Source: UBA6244 sp041582875 (GTDB taxonomy: Bacteria; Bacteroidota; Bacteroidia; Bacteroidales; F082). From it: 64,000 nucleotides of DNA. The DNA lies in contig JBFHGX010000003.1 in NCBI GenBank assembly GCA_041582875.1, positions 24,458 through 88,457 on the forward strand. Direction: 5' to 3'. Of this stretch, positions 8,232 through 17,232 are shown piece by piece (position 1 is the stretch's first letter; each line of letters opens with the position of its first letter). The notes under the pieces were generated by a model. It did no database searches. It saw nothing but the letters and a program-made list of their open reading frames with translations, and was not told where the DNA came from. The position numbers were made by a program, and so were the translations under genes.

Positions 8232-11144
8232 CTAAAATTTGACAACCTTTTGTCTTATTTTTTCGATATTGGTGTTGATTTCGTAGAAATAAAAACCCGC
8301 AGGCATTTCTTTTCCGGTTGCATCTTCACCATCCCAAACCGCTGTTTGCGATCCAGAAGCCATCATTTTATTGGCCAATGTACGTACAATTTTACCTTCT
8401 ATATTGTATATCAGTATTCTAACTGATGTACTTTCCGTTAAGTGAAAGGCGATATTGATCTGATCGGAGAAAGGATTGGGGTAATGCGTACTGGTAATTT
8501 GATGGATATCAATTTCAGGTTCTTCAACTCCCAACAGAAGCCCTAACCCTCCTGAATAGCAATAAACCTCGCCTTCACGTCCTCCCACAACCATTTCCAT
8601 GGTGCCATCACCAACAATGTCAGGTATTCCATTGAGGGCATCTACAGGAGATCCGAAACTTTGCGATTTTAAGGTTTCTCCATCCACGCCACTCAAAAAA
8701 TAACAATAGTTACTCGAAAACAAGGTGCCAATCAGTACATCATTGATTTGATCGTCGTTGATGTCATCCACCACGGCCACATTCCACGATTTATCGGCCA
8801 GACTTTTAAACCACAGTGTAGAACCATCTTTACCGCTTAGGACAATACCATTTGCTTTGCTGTGGGCAATCAGCACATCCGAGTAACCATCATTATTCAC
8901 ATCTTCCATTTTCTCGAAACGCAGGATGAGTGAACCACTAACTGCACCTTGATATATTAGTGTATTATCTGTAGGATCAATATAATAGAAGAATCCTCCG
9001 AAATCTCCGGCAACAATGTCTTTTACTCCGTCTCCATTGATATCGTCGAGCTGTAACAAAGCCCAAACAGAAGTACCTCCAGTGGCTCTTATCCAGCGAA
9101 TGTTGCCATTTGAACCATCAATACCAATGATCTGTCCTTCAGTTTCGCTGGCATTTGCGGCTCCTGCAACTACGTCGGGCTGACCGTCACCGGTAAAATC
9201 CTCAACACCAATCACTGAAAATACGGGTCCGCCTATGTAGGTTTCCCAGATGGAGAATCCATCATAGGAATTCAAACAATAGACCCGTTTTGGCCCTGTA
9301 TCTTCACTATCGTCACCCGTGGAAGCCAATACATCTGCCAACCCATCATTGTTGTAATCAAATTTGGCATCTACATCGTAAACCCAGCCACCATTGCCAT
9401 AGTCGTTGGTGTTGTGTCGCCAAATGGACTGACCGGTCTTTCCCGAGAGTGCTCTTATGGAGTGATCTCCTCCGGTAGTTCCAATAACCACATCTTCGTA
9501 GCCATCCATATCAATGTCCTCAATGGTGGTCAGTCCGGGTTGGTCATATACATTGCCACTGTATATTTCATACTCCCACATCACATCAGCAACACCTGAC
9601 GAATTACCGTTGAAGCATCGGATGTAATTGTCTTCTGAACAAACGATTACATCATCTACTTCGTCGCCAGTAATATCCATGATGGGAGTTATAGCTTTCG
9701 GACTTGGGTCATAACCGGTGGTAATTGTATAATGCCAAAGGGCATCACCAATGGGGTATTCCTGATCGTTGCCATTACCGGATAGTTGCACCATATAGGG
9801 GTTGTTAGCCATGTCGTTGTTCGAAATAAGAATTTTCCCATTGTACATTTCGGCAGCAGTTGGATGGAACCACATCCCGACAAGTATGGAATCTAATGGT
9901 GCAATATGAATGGGGTATTCAACAGACTCATCAACTAAAAAGACTGGCTGATCTATAGTAATATCATTGATGGTCAGGGTAGCGTCACCAATGTTTTCGA
10001 GCTCGACAAACCAACGGGTATAGGCATTTATTCTAACATCACCATAGCTATGAACATCGACCGGCACATGGAGCGATGGTCCTGAGTTAACAGCATCTCC
10101 TGTAAGGGTAACCAATTCGTTGGGCGAAATCGGATCAGAAGAATTGATAGTTATCTGTGTGTTTAAATGTCCCACTGTAGTGGGAGAATAGGTTAATGGA
10201 ATTGTAGCAGAATTTCCGGGATAAATGGTATAAGGGGTATTAAAGCTGGTTGATATAGGTGCCGAACCCGGAATGACCACATTATTGATAATCAAAGCAG
10301 CATCGCCGATGTTTTGAACCAGCATGCTCCAGGTTTCCGAAGTGCCAACGGTAACTGTACCATAATTGTGCTGATTTACCGGAATGTTGATTTCTGGCGT
10401 ACCGGCTCCGGTTAGATTGATTTTGTACAATTTACTGGGTGAGGAAAGTTGACCATCTACATACCACAAGTAGGTCCCATCGTACACAATTCCAGAAGGT
10501 TTCATGTTTTCGCACGCATGGCTCTCCAATATACTTCCCGATTGATCGGTTTTGTAAATCATATCAGAATTGTAATCCACCATCCATAAATTATTGCCCT
10601 GCATGCAGATATCCCAAATTTGATCGGCAGGAGGAACAAACTGTGAGAGTACTGTACCCGTACCATTTACCTGATATACAGTGCCCGGATCCGGATAATA
10701 TGTTCCAACCCAATACTCACCGGCATCATGAGCAATACCACTCATGTAATGATCGGGTAAATCGAAAGTAGAGATTATGTTTCCACTCAGGTCAAGTTCG
10801 GTAGCTTGTGCCGGAGCAGAAGAAGGCGAAACCTGATTGACTACCCATAAAGATGAGCCATCCCAAGTCATACCAAAACAATCGCCAATATTGGGATTGA
10901 TAAATTGTTGTTGAATATTTCCATTGGAAGGATCGAATCTGTAAAAATGGTCTCCATCAGCCCCGTAGATCCCAAAATATAGATAGGTTCCGTCATAGGC
11001 TAAACCTGATGCCTTGCCGGGAATATCCCATGATTGAACAATGGTCCAAGCGCGATCACTACGATCAAAAGTCTGACCAAAAAGATCATTCACTGACCAA
11101 TGAAGGATCAATACTAAGAAAAATAATAGCGTAATTTTTTTCAT
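8232..11144 (-). CDS. Secreted multi-domain beta-propeller protein with T9SS sorting domain
   Basis: This 970-residue protein has a signal peptide (ending NDLFGQ), an N-terminal six-bladed-propeller-like region (about 30-250, glutamine cyclotransferase/SMP-30-like repeats of the form AYDGTYLYFG), two choice-of-anchor Ig-like domains (about 255-460, containing HNYGTVTVG and VHSYGDVRI), and a long FG-GAP/VCBS region (about 470-860) rich in calcium-loop-like strings such as DINGDGVKDIV. The final 90 residues (YPNPFSDQINIAF, then VYNIEGK-like, ending KVVKF) are a type A T9SS sorting domain. It is probably surface-exposed or secreted and non-enzymatic. A -7 element (TAACTTTG, 11181-11174 on the minus strand) lies 30 bases before the ATG. 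Confidence 0.85.
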   Translation of the reverse strand: MKKITLLFFLVLILHWSVNDLFGQTFDRSDRAWTIVQSWDIPGKASGLAYDGTYLYFGIYGADGDHFYRFDPSNGNIQQQFINPNIGDCFGMTWDGSSLWVVNQVSPSSAPAQATELDLSGNIISTFDLPDHYMSGIAHDAGEYWVGTYYPDPGTVYQVNGTGTVLSQFVPPADQIWDICMQGNNLWMVDYNSDMIYKTDQSGSILESHACENMKPSGIVYDGTYLWYVDGQLSSPSKLYKINLTGAGTPEINIPVNQHNYGTVTVGTSETWSMLVQNIGDAALIINNVVIPGSAPISTSFNTPYTIYPGNSATIPLTYSPTTVGHLNTQITINSSDPISPNELVTLTGDAVNSGPSLHVPVDVHSYGDVRINAYTRWFVELENIGDATLTINDITIDQPVFLVDESVEYPIHIAPLDSILVGMWFHPTAAEMYNGKILISNNDMANNPYMVQLSGNGNDQEYPIGDALWHYTITTGYDPSPKAITPIMDITGDEVDDVIVCSEDNYIRCFNGNSSGVADVMWEYEIYSGNVYDQPGLTTIEDIDMDGYEDVVIGTTGGDHSIRALSGKTGQSIWRHNTNDYGNGGWVYDVDAKFDYNNDGLADVLASTGDDSEDTGPKRVYCLNSYDGFSIWETYIGGPVFSVIGVEDFTGDGQPDVVAGAANASETEGQIIGIDGSNGNIRWIRATGGTSVWALLQLDDINGDGVKDIVAGDFGGFFYYIDPTDNTLIYQGAVSGSLILRFEKMEDVNNDGYSDVLIAHSKANGIVLSGKDGSTLWFKSLADKSWNVAVVDDINDDQINDVLIGTLFSSNYCYFLSGVDGETLKSQSFGSPVDALNGIPDIVGDGTMEMVVGGREGEVYCYSGGLGLLLGVEEPEIDIHQITSTHYPNPFSDQINIAFHLTESTSVRILIYNIEGKIVRTLANKMMASGSQTAVWDGEDATGKEMPAGFYFYEINTNIEKIRQKVVKF

Positions 11145-11346
11145 GAATAGAGGATTTGATTGTTAAGAACCTTCAAAGTTAAGAAATTTGTAACAGACAG
11201 AATCGATTATAGGACTTACCTTTTTATGGTAAAATGTGTAAATACAATTTTCACCCGAAGCAATATAAAATAGCATAATAATTTGATGTTGTTTAGTTTA
11301 GACAGTTTATATCTTGCAGATCAATTTTCACCAAAAAACAGTTACT

Positions 11347-11886
11347 ATGAAGAATTCTGCTAAAATGATTGCTGGGTTGGCCCTAAGTCTATTGTTTACT
11401 GTAATTGCTTGTGACAAGAATAAGTCGGCATACACAGAAGATTTTGATTCAGAAGTATCCAATATGAAGGAAGACATCAGTTTAATGGGAGATGGACTTC
11501 TTGAGAAAGTCGTGGTAAAAAGATTGGTAAAGCCGGATGATTGTAGGTTTATTGTATCAGGAACCATTGAATACAGACTTGACGGGGTGGTGGTAGCCAT
11601 TGTTGACTATGGAAATGGCGCTTGTGATAATGTAGCAACCAAAACCGTGAGAGGTACTACTACCAGATTCTTGTTGGAACCTGAAGGAAACAATCAGAAA
11701 TACAAAAAAATTATCACAGAACCTCTAGTAAGACTTGAAAACTGCGACTATATTGTTTCTGGAATTATTGAGTTTCACCAAAACGAATCATGGGTTGCGA
11801 CCCTTGATTATGGTGACGGGAATTGCGATAACATCGCCATTAAATACTGGGATGGTGGACAAAAAGAAATTACCTTAGACAAATAG
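11347..11886 (+). CDS. Lipoprotein with two tandem homologous repeats, unknown function
   Basis: I chose the ATG at 11347 over upstream codons because it gives a proper lipoprotein signal, MKNSAKMIAGLALSL followed by the lipobox TVIAC. The mature protein is about 155 residues. It contains two related units of about 55 residues: the first has DDCRFIVSGTIEYRLDG then DYGNGACDNVA, the second ENCDYIVSGIIEFHQNE then DYGDGNCDNIA. Two conserved cysteines recur in each unit and could form disulfides. The acidic stretch shortly after the lipid cysteine could support surface display. I do not recognise the family. It faces the divergent propeller-protein gene and ends 46 bases from the convergent metallophosphoesterase gene. 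Confidence 0.7.
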   Translation: MKNSAKMIAGLALSLLFTVIACDKNKSAYTEDFDSEVSNMKEDISLMGDGLLEKVVVKRLVKPDDCRFIVSGTIEYRLDGVVVAIVDYGNGACDNVATKTVRGTTTRFLLEPEGNNQKYKKIITEPLVRLENCDYIVSGIIEFHQNESWVATLDYGDGNCDNIAIKYWDGGQKEITLDK

Positions 11887-11932
11887 CTACCACTTCAAAT
11901 TTTCTCGCATCGGAAAACCACTTTCCGACTTA

Positions 11933-13093
11933 CTATTCAGAAAAGGTTAAAGTAATATCCAAAATCTCGGGTCTTGAATTGGTGCGTACCGGAGGACCCC
12001 AACCACCAATTCCCGAAGAAACCAAAATATGGGTATCGCCTTTTTTCAGCAACCCACGACTAACTTCAAATACCAAATTGGTAATGGCATTAAACGGCCA
12101 AAGCTGTCCGTGATGGGTATGTCCTGAAAGTTGTAAATCAACTCCTGCCTGAACCGCCTGATCTAACCCCAAAGGTTGATGATCAAGTAAAATAATGGGA
12201 TATTGGTTGTCGACTTGTTCCATTATCTGAGGGAGTGTTTTACGCTGTTGCCCCGAAAACTGACGGCGCGTTAGGTCTTCGCGTCCAACCAGATAAAAGC
12301 TATTGTCAATCAGTTTTACGGTGTCATTAAGCAATTGCACATTGTGTTCCGTCAGGTATTTCTTTGCTTTATCCACGCCACCAATGTATTCATGGTTTCC
12401 GGTAACAGCATAAACGCCGTATTTGGCCTTTAGTTGCTTCAAAACCTCTCCCACATTGGAGTGAATTACAGGTGCAATATCCTCATCAATGATGTCTCCC
12501 GGAATGAGGATAATGTCAGGATCTAGGGCATTTACCTGATTAACAATTCCTCGCAGATGTCGTTTTTCGATAATCGTTCCCAAGTGTACATCCGAAAAGG
12601 CCACTATGTGCAGCGATTTTAAATTGCCTGCTTGCTTTTCAATGGGAATTTGAATTTTCTTTACCTTCGGAATCCAGGTATTGATATGACCTAAAACAAC
12701 CACCAGAAAGGTAATTCCAATCACGACCATGGAAGTCAACCACCTCACTTTTTCAGGATGTTGTGTTAGCCATGCAGGGAAGAAGTGAAATAACCTGTTG
12801 ACACCCTTAACCAAATCGATTACAGCCAATTGCAGTACCAGATAGACCATGATGGCCAGCCAAAATGATCCTACCCAGATGAGTATGGTACTTACCATAT
12901 TAACTGAAATATGTTCGGTGATCCGGCCCACCAAAAAGGCAGCAGCAAAAAAAATTACTCCCCAAATAAGTATTCTTCGCCAAACGGGATGCCCTGCAGT
13001 TAAAGGCAATCCGTTTTTTATAATATAGTAGTTGAGCAAGGAATAGATGCTCAGGATAAGTGTCAGGACAACAATGAATCCGATATTTTTCAT
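11933..13093 (-). CDS. Membrane metallophosphoesterase (YkuE/YaeI-like)
   Basis: This 386-residue protein has four hydrophobic N-terminal segments (about residues 1-140) and then a calcineurin-like phosphoesterase domain. The metal-binding motifs are visible in order: FSDVHLG, PGDIIDE, TGNHEY, LLDHQP and LSGHTHHGQ. Relatives such as YkuE act on phospholipid or sugar-nucleotide head groups at the membrane; the substrate here is not known. It begins 9 bases after the SDR gene stop, so it is the second gene of a two-gene operon. Confidence 0.85.
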   Translation of the reverse strand: MKNIGFIVVLTLILSIYSLLNYYIIKNGLPLTAGHPVWRRILIWGVIFFAAAFLVGRITEHISVNMVSTILIWVGSFWLAIMVYLVLQLAVIDLVKGVNRLFHFFPAWLTQHPEKVRWLTSMVVIGITFLVVVLGHINTWIPKVKKIQIPIEKQAGNLKSLHIVAFSDVHLGTIIEKRHLRGIVNQVNALDPDIILIPGDIIDEDIAPVIHSNVGEVLKQLKAKYGVYAVTGNHEYIGGVDKAKKYLTEHNVQLLNDTVKLIDNSFYLVGREDLTRRQFSGQQRKTLPQIMEQVDNQYPIILLDHQPLGLDQAVQAGVDLQLSGHTHHGQLWPFNAITNLVFEVSRGLLKKGDTHILVSSGIGGWGPPVRTNSRPEILDITLTFSE

Positions 13094-13102
13094 AAAAAAA
13101 AT

Positions 13103-13870
13103 TTAAAAACTGTTGATGGTAAATCCACCGTCTACAGTAATACACTGTCCGGTGACATACGATGAAGCCGGCATACACAAAAAGCATACCACCCGTGCAA
13201 CTTCTGCCGGACTGGCAATTCGGCCAATAGGTGTTTTTTCGAGAATCTCGTTGAGGTAGTCTTTGTTTTCGAAAAGCTTTTCAACCAGTGGTGTCATGGT
13301 GTACCAGGGTGCCACAGCGTTTACACGGATGTGATCGGAAGCCCATTCAACGGCAAGATTGCGTGTAAGCTGCAATAATGCAGCTTTGGTCATGCCATAG
13401 GGCGCACCCGTCCGGATATGTGTTAGTCCGGCCACCGAAAGCATGTTCACCAACGTGGCTTCCCCTGAAACTTTCAAAAGAGGATACATGGACTGACTAA
13501 GGGAGAAATTACTATGCATGTTGGTTTGTAGAATATGATGGTATTCTGAAACAGAATATTCAGTCATTTTCTTGCGGATATTTGTCCCCACATTGTTGAC
13601 TAAAATGTCCAATCTCCCTATGGATTTCACCCAATTGGATAACTTCTCACGATCTGCTTCTGTAGAAACATCAGCAGTTGTACCCGAGGCTTTTAGTCCT
13701 GCTTCATTTAGCTGGGTTACAAATTTTTCCACATCCGATTCATTCCTTGAAACGATCAATACATGCGCTCCCAATTCGGCCATTTCTTTCGCTATGGCTC
13801 GGCCTATTCCTTTGGTGCTGCCTGTAATCAGGGCAGTTTTTCCTGCTAACGACCAATAGTTCTTTTTCAT
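13103..13870 (-). CDS. SDR family oxidoreductase
   Basis: This is a 255-residue classical short-chain dehydrogenase. TGSTKGIG (16-23) is the nucleotide-binding loop, NNVG (92-95) the structural motif, and N117, S145, Y158 and K162 form the catalytic tetrad. The tail SYVTGQCITVDGGF is the usual C-terminal signature. Overall it is most like tropinone-reductase/gluconate-dehydrogenase-type members, but the substrate cannot be named. I prefer the ATG at 13870, which starts just before the Rossmann fold, to the in-frame start 60 bases upstream that would overlap the divergent gene. The metallophosphoesterase gene follows immediately. Confidence 0.85.
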   Translation of the reverse strand: MKKNYWSLAGKTALITGSTKGIGRAIAKEMAELGAHVLIVSRNESDVEKFVTQLNEAGLKASGTTADVSTEADREKLSNWVKSIGRLDILVNNVGTNIRKKMTEYSVSEYHHILQTNMHSNFSLSQSMYPLLKVSGEATLVNMLSVAGLTHIRTGAPYGMTKAALLQLTRNLAVEWASDHIRVNAVAPWYTMTPLVEKLFENKDYLNEILEKTPIGRIASPAEVARVVCFLCMPASSYVTGQCITVDGGFTINSF

Positions 13871-13934
13871 CTCGCTCTTTTTTATGGATGCAAAAGTGTC
13901 GAAAATTTTGGATTGACTACCTTTGAGCAAAAAA

Positions 13935-14630
13935 ATGGCGAAGGTTATTGTTGCTTCTTCTATTCCTCCGCAAGCTTTAAAACAGCTTGAAAAACAATTT
14001 GAGTTGATATTGTTTGAAACCGAAGGAATAACCTATTCGGCGATTTCCAATCATCCGGATGTGTTTATATGTCCGTTCGGAGAGCAGTTGATCACAACAG
14101 AAAACCTGCCGCAACCGATGAAACAAGCTTTTCAAACACATAATCTGAATTATGAAGAAGGTTCGCTTCCTATTGGGATGCGTTATCCGGAAAGTGCCCA
14201 TTTTAATGCGGTGGTTACGCCAAAGTTTTTCATTCACAATTTAAACCACACTGACCCCATATTACTTGCCTGTCATTCCGATAAATCGCATATTCATGTA
14301 AATCAGGCCTATACAAGATGTAATTTACTTGCTTTGCGCGATGATTGGTTCATTACCTCCGATCGGGGAATCGAGAAAACCTTATTGAATCATTCATTGC
14401 ATGTTTTGTATGTAAATCCTCAAGGGATTCAATTACCTGGCTTTAAACATGGTTTTTTTGGAGGAACTGGTGGAATTTACAATAACACGGTGTATTTTAT
14501 TGGGGATTTATCTCAACATACTCAGGGAGAACAAGTTGTTAAACTACTTACTTGTTTAGGTTATCAAATACATTTCCTGTACGATGGTCCATTGTTTGAT
14601 GGCGGGAGTTTGTTCTTTCTCAGTAAATAG
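13935..14630 (+). CDS. DUF6873-like protein of unknown function
   Basis: This 231-residue soluble protein has no signal peptide. The ATG at 13935 gives MAKVIVASSIP; an in-frame TTG lies 12 bases upstream. Segments such as HVNQAYTRCNLLAL, ITSDRGIEK, LPGFKHGFFGGTGG and FIGDLSQH match what I recall of the DUF6873 family, which is seen mainly in Firmicutes and may have a guanidino-modifying-enzyme-like fold. A conserved cysteine (TRCN) and histidines are present, but no catalytic set can be proven. It is divergent from the SDR gene and precedes aspS by 163 bases. Confidence 0.55.
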   Translation: MAKVIVASSIPPQALKQLEKQFELILFETEGITYSAISNHPDVFICPFGEQLITTENLPQPMKQAFQTHNLNYEEGSLPIGMRYPESAHFNAVVTPKFFIHNLNHTDPILLACHSDKSHIHVNQAYTRCNLLALRDDWFITSDRGIEKTLLNHSLHVLYVNPQGIQLPGFKHGFFGGTGGIYNNTVYFIGDLSQHTQGEQVVKLLTCLGYQIHFLYDGPLFDGGSLFFLSK

Positions 14631-14639
14631 ACTAACCGC

Positions 14640-14690
14640 AGAGTTTCGCAAAACACTACGCAGAGTCATGCAAATAAAAAACACTGAGTT
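14640..14690 (+). repeat. Degenerate CAGAGT-type intergenic repeat
   Basis: The string CGCAGAGT occurs twice (near 14638 and 14662) with similar spacers, resembling the degenerate CACAGAG-rich repeats scattered between genes in many bacterial genomes. Only one short stretch is present here. Confidence 0.3.
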
Positions 14691-14793
14691 ACAATTAAGT
14701 TAAACATTTCTTCATCCCATCAATTTTCTTAATTTCGCAGCCTTAAAATTACTTGACCATAAAATCTTACTACGGATCTTAAAATAGAATATC

Positions 14794-16554
14794 ATGTTGC
14801 GAACACATACTTGCGGAGCACTTACCATAGCTGATGTAAATAAACAAGTTACCCTATCGGGATGGGTACAAAAAACCCGTGATAAAGGAGGTTTAATCTG
14901 GATTGATTTACGCGACCGTTATGGCATTACCCAGCTGTTGATGGAAGAAGGTCGCACCGCAGCTGAGGTCATCGAAATTGCCCGTACCCTGGGACGTGAA
15001 TTTGTAATTTCCGTTCGGGGAAAAGTGATCGAGCGTGAATCGAAGAACCCAAAGATGGCTACAGGCGATGTAGAAATTGATGTCACCTCCATCCAACTAC
15101 TGAATAAATCGAAAACACCACCTTTCACCATCGAAGATAAAACCGATGGAGGAGAAGAGCTCCGTCTGAAATACCGTTATCTCGATTTGCGTCGCAACCC
15201 GCTTAAAGAGAACTTGATGCTGCGTCATAAATTGTCGCTTGAGACACGCAAATACCTCGACAGCCAAATGTTTGTTGAGATTGAAACACCCTACCTCATC
15301 AAGTCTACTCCCGAAGGAGCTCGGGACTTTGTGGTGCCTTCGCGCATGAATGAAGGCCAGTTTTATGCCCTTCCCCAATCTCCTCAAACCTTTAAACAAT
15401 TGTTAATGGTAGCGGGTTACGATCGTTACTACCAAGTGGTAAAATGTTTCCGTGATGAAGACCTGCGTGCTGACCGTCAGCCTGAGTTTACCCAAATCGA
15501 CTGTGAAATGGCCTTTGTGGAGCAGGAAGATATCCTGAACACCTTCGAAGGGTTGATTAAGTACCTATTCAAAGAAGTAAAGGGTGTTGACATTGAAAAA
15601 ATGCCCCGCATGACCTATGATGATGCCATGAAATTATACGGATCCGACAAACCGGATTTGCGTTTCGGGATGCAGTTTGTGGAGTTAAACGAGTTGGCCA
15701 AGGACAAGGGGTTCTCCATTTTCGATGAAGCTGAATTGGTGGTGGGCTTTAATGCTTCCGGATGTGCCGGATACACCCGCAAACAACTTGATGGTTTAAC
15801 CGACTTTGTCAGAAAACCTCAAGTCGGTGCCAAAGGGCTTGTTTATGTTAAATACAACGAAGATGGAACGTTTAAATCTTCGGTTGATAAATTTTATACC
15901 CAGGACGACCTAAAGGCATGGGCCGAAAAAATGGATGCCCAACCAGGAGATTTAATGTTAATCCTTTCCGGAGATGCAGAAAAAACGCGTAAACAACTCA
16001 ACGTATTGCGTTTGCATATGGGAGACCTGCTTGAACTAAAGGATCCATACAATTACAATCCTCTTTGGGTGGTCGATTTTCCATTGCTTGAATGGGACGA
16101 GGAACATGAGCGTTACCATGCCATGCACCATCCCTTCACGTCACCCAAACCACAAGATATTGTGTTATTGGAAACCGATCCCGGAGCTGTTCGTGCCAAC
16201 GCTTACGACTTTGTTATCAATGGTGTTGAAATTGGTGGAGGGTCCATCCGTATCCACGACCGCGATTTACAGAAACTTATGTTTAAACACTTGGGATTTA
16301 CCGATGAACAAGCTCAGGATCAGTTTGGCTTCCTAATGAATGCTTTCGAATATGGTGCACCTCCTCACGGAGGAATTGCTTTTGGATTCGACCGCTTGGC
16401 TGCTTTGTTTGGGGGACAGGATTCTATCCGCGACTTTATTGCTTTCCCAAAAAACAACAATGGTCGCGATGTTATGATTGATAGTCCAAGTGTAATTGCA
16501 AATGAACAGTTAGATGAACTTAATTTAAAGGTTGTCCTGCCTAAAAAAGGCTAG
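14794..16554 (+). CDS. aspS: Aspartate--tRNA ligase
   Basis: This 586-residue class II aminoacyl-tRNA synthetase charges tRNA-Asp with aspartate. It has the OB-fold anticodon-binding domain (about 1-105, starting LRTHTCGAL), the class II core, and the bacterial GAD insertion (about 295-415). Motif 2 (FRDEDLRADRQPEFTQID) and motif 3 (GIAFGFDRLAAL) are intact. The length is typical of bacterial AspRS. Discrimination between tRNA-Asp only and tRNA-Asp/Asn cannot be decided by eye. A possible -7 element (TAATTTCG, 14730-14737) lies upstream, and a terminator follows the stop. Confidence 0.97.
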   Translation: MLRTHTCGALTIADVNKQVTLSGWVQKTRDKGGLIWIDLRDRYGITQLLMEEGRTAAEVIEIARTLGREFVISVRGKVIERESKNPKMATGDVEIDVTSIQLLNKSKTPPFTIEDKTDGGEELRLKYRYLDLRRNPLKENLMLRHKLSLETRKYLDSQMFVEIETPYLIKSTPEGARDFVVPSRMNEGQFYALPQSPQTFKQLLMVAGYDRYYQVVKCFRDEDLRADRQPEFTQIDCEMAFVEQEDILNTFEGLIKYLFKEVKGVDIEKMPRMTYDDAMKLYGSDKPDLRFGMQFVELNELAKDKGFSIFDEAELVVGFNASGCAGYTRKQLDGLTDFVRKPQVGAKGLVYVKYNEDGTFKSSVDKFYTQDDLKAWAEKMDAQPGDLMLILSGDAEKTRKQLNVLRLHMGDLLELKDPYNYNPLWVVDFPLLEWDEEHERYHAMHHPFTSPKPQDIVLLETDPGAVRANAYDFVINGVEIGGGSIRIHDRDLQKLMFKHLGFTDEQAQDQFGFLMNAFEYGAPPHGGIAFGFDRLAALFGGQDSIRDFIAFPKNNNGRDVMIDSPSVIANEQLDELNLKVVLPKKG

Positions 16555-16575
16555 TCCTCCTTTGGCTTAAAATAC

Positions 16576-16612
16576 AAACCCACTTTTCAGTGACTGAAAG
16601 GTGGGTTTTTTT
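16576..16612 (+). terminator. Rho-independent terminator after aspS
   Basis: AACCCACTTTTCA pairs with TGAAAGGTGGGTT (one wobble pair) and is followed by seven T. Confidence 0.88.
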
Positions 16613-16644
16613 GAGAAAAACACTCTTTGTAACAAATATCTGGA

Positions 16645-16926
16645 TTAAACTTCATTTTTGCTATGAGGCCAAAAAACCAGCAGCTCAACGCTTTGATTGT
16701 TAATCTGATAATATAAACTTACATGTTTATTGATCAATGCTTTACGGACTTCTTTTCTTTTTATTGATTTAAACATCAATGGAAATTCAGATATCAATTG
16801 GATTGTTGAAAATACTTCTTTAACAAAATGATCAACTGCTTGTTCTGACCAGTTTTGTCGAAGATAGTCAATCACTTCTTCAAATGATTCAGTAGATTTC
16901 ACTGTCCATCTGATTTCATATTTCAC
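16645..16926 (-). CDS. RelE/ParE-type toxin
   Basis: This 93-residue basic protein begins MKYEIRWTVKSTESFEEV, then helix-rich segment YLRQNWSEQAVDHFVKEV, then FPLMFKSIKRKEVRKALI and a strand pair ending LLVFWPHSKNEV. This pattern is that of the ParE/RelE plasmid-stabilisation superfamily, whose members poison gyrase (ParE) or cut ribosome-bound mRNA (RelE). The terminal PHSKNEV lacks the usual R..R catalytic arginines of RelE, so I lean to ParE-like. Its ATG overlaps the upstream antitoxin stop by 4 bases (ATGA), typical of such pairs. Confidence 0.8.
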   Translation of the reverse strand: MKYEIRWTVKSTESFEEVIDYLRQNWSEQAVDHFVKEVFSTIQLISEFPLMFKSIKRKEVRKALINKHVSLYYQINNQSVELLVFWPHSKNEV

Positions 16927-17150
16927 GAAAGAAAGCTTTTATATTTCGTCAGTTGCTCCTCATGAGAAGTGAATCTATGTTCTTTAGCATTTTCTTGGGC
17001 TTCAGTAATTTCTGTTTGAAGTGCCTTGGGTAAGTCATCCCAACATTCCTGATGATCTTTTTTTAAAAACTCCAGGTAATTAATTAAGTCTTCACTTTGA
17101 AGATTAATTATCCAGTTGATTAGATTATATTTTCTGTTTTCCAGATTCAT
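16923..17150 (-). CDS. Putative antitoxin of the RelE/ParE-type pair
   Basis: This 75-residue protein starts at the ATG at 17150. A TTG 18 bases upstream is rejected because it lies within the -7 box TACCTTTG. The protein is charged and largely helical (MNLENRKYNLINWIINLQ..., ending THEEQLTKYKSFLS), with no recognisable DNA-binding motif at its start. Bacteroidota ParE-like toxins often have small helical antitoxins of this form. The identification rests mainly on its position upstream of, and overlap with, the toxin gene. Confidence 0.7.
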   Translation of the reverse strand: MNLENRKYNLINWIINLQSEDLINYLEFLKKDHQECWDDLPKALQTEITEAQENAKEHRFTSHEEQLTKYKSFLS

Positions 17151-17165
17151 ATTATACTTTTTTTG

Positions 17166-17196
17166 CAAAGGTAAGAATACGCTCAGCAGAAGTCAA
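17166..17196 (-). promoter_or_regulatory. Promoter of the toxin-antitoxin operon
   Basis: On the minus strand TTG (17196-17194) and TACCTTTG (17173-17166) are 20 bases apart, an exact match to the Bacteroidota -33/-7 pair. Transcription would begin near 17160, leaving a leader of about 10 bases before the ATG at 17150. Confidence 0.65.
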
Positions 17197-17232
17197 TGAA
17201 CATTTTTGCTCATACAAACAATCAGATAAAAT

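Noticed and set aside
10439..10771. 110-codon plus-strand ORF rich in His, Pro and Arg
   Set aside because: It is a shadow of the T9SS propeller gene on the minus strand, with composition unlike a real protein here.
11910..11928. Small inverted repeat TCGGAAA/TTTCCGA between convergent genes
   Set aside because: The stem is only 7 base pairs and neither strand has a T tract, so it is not called as a terminator.
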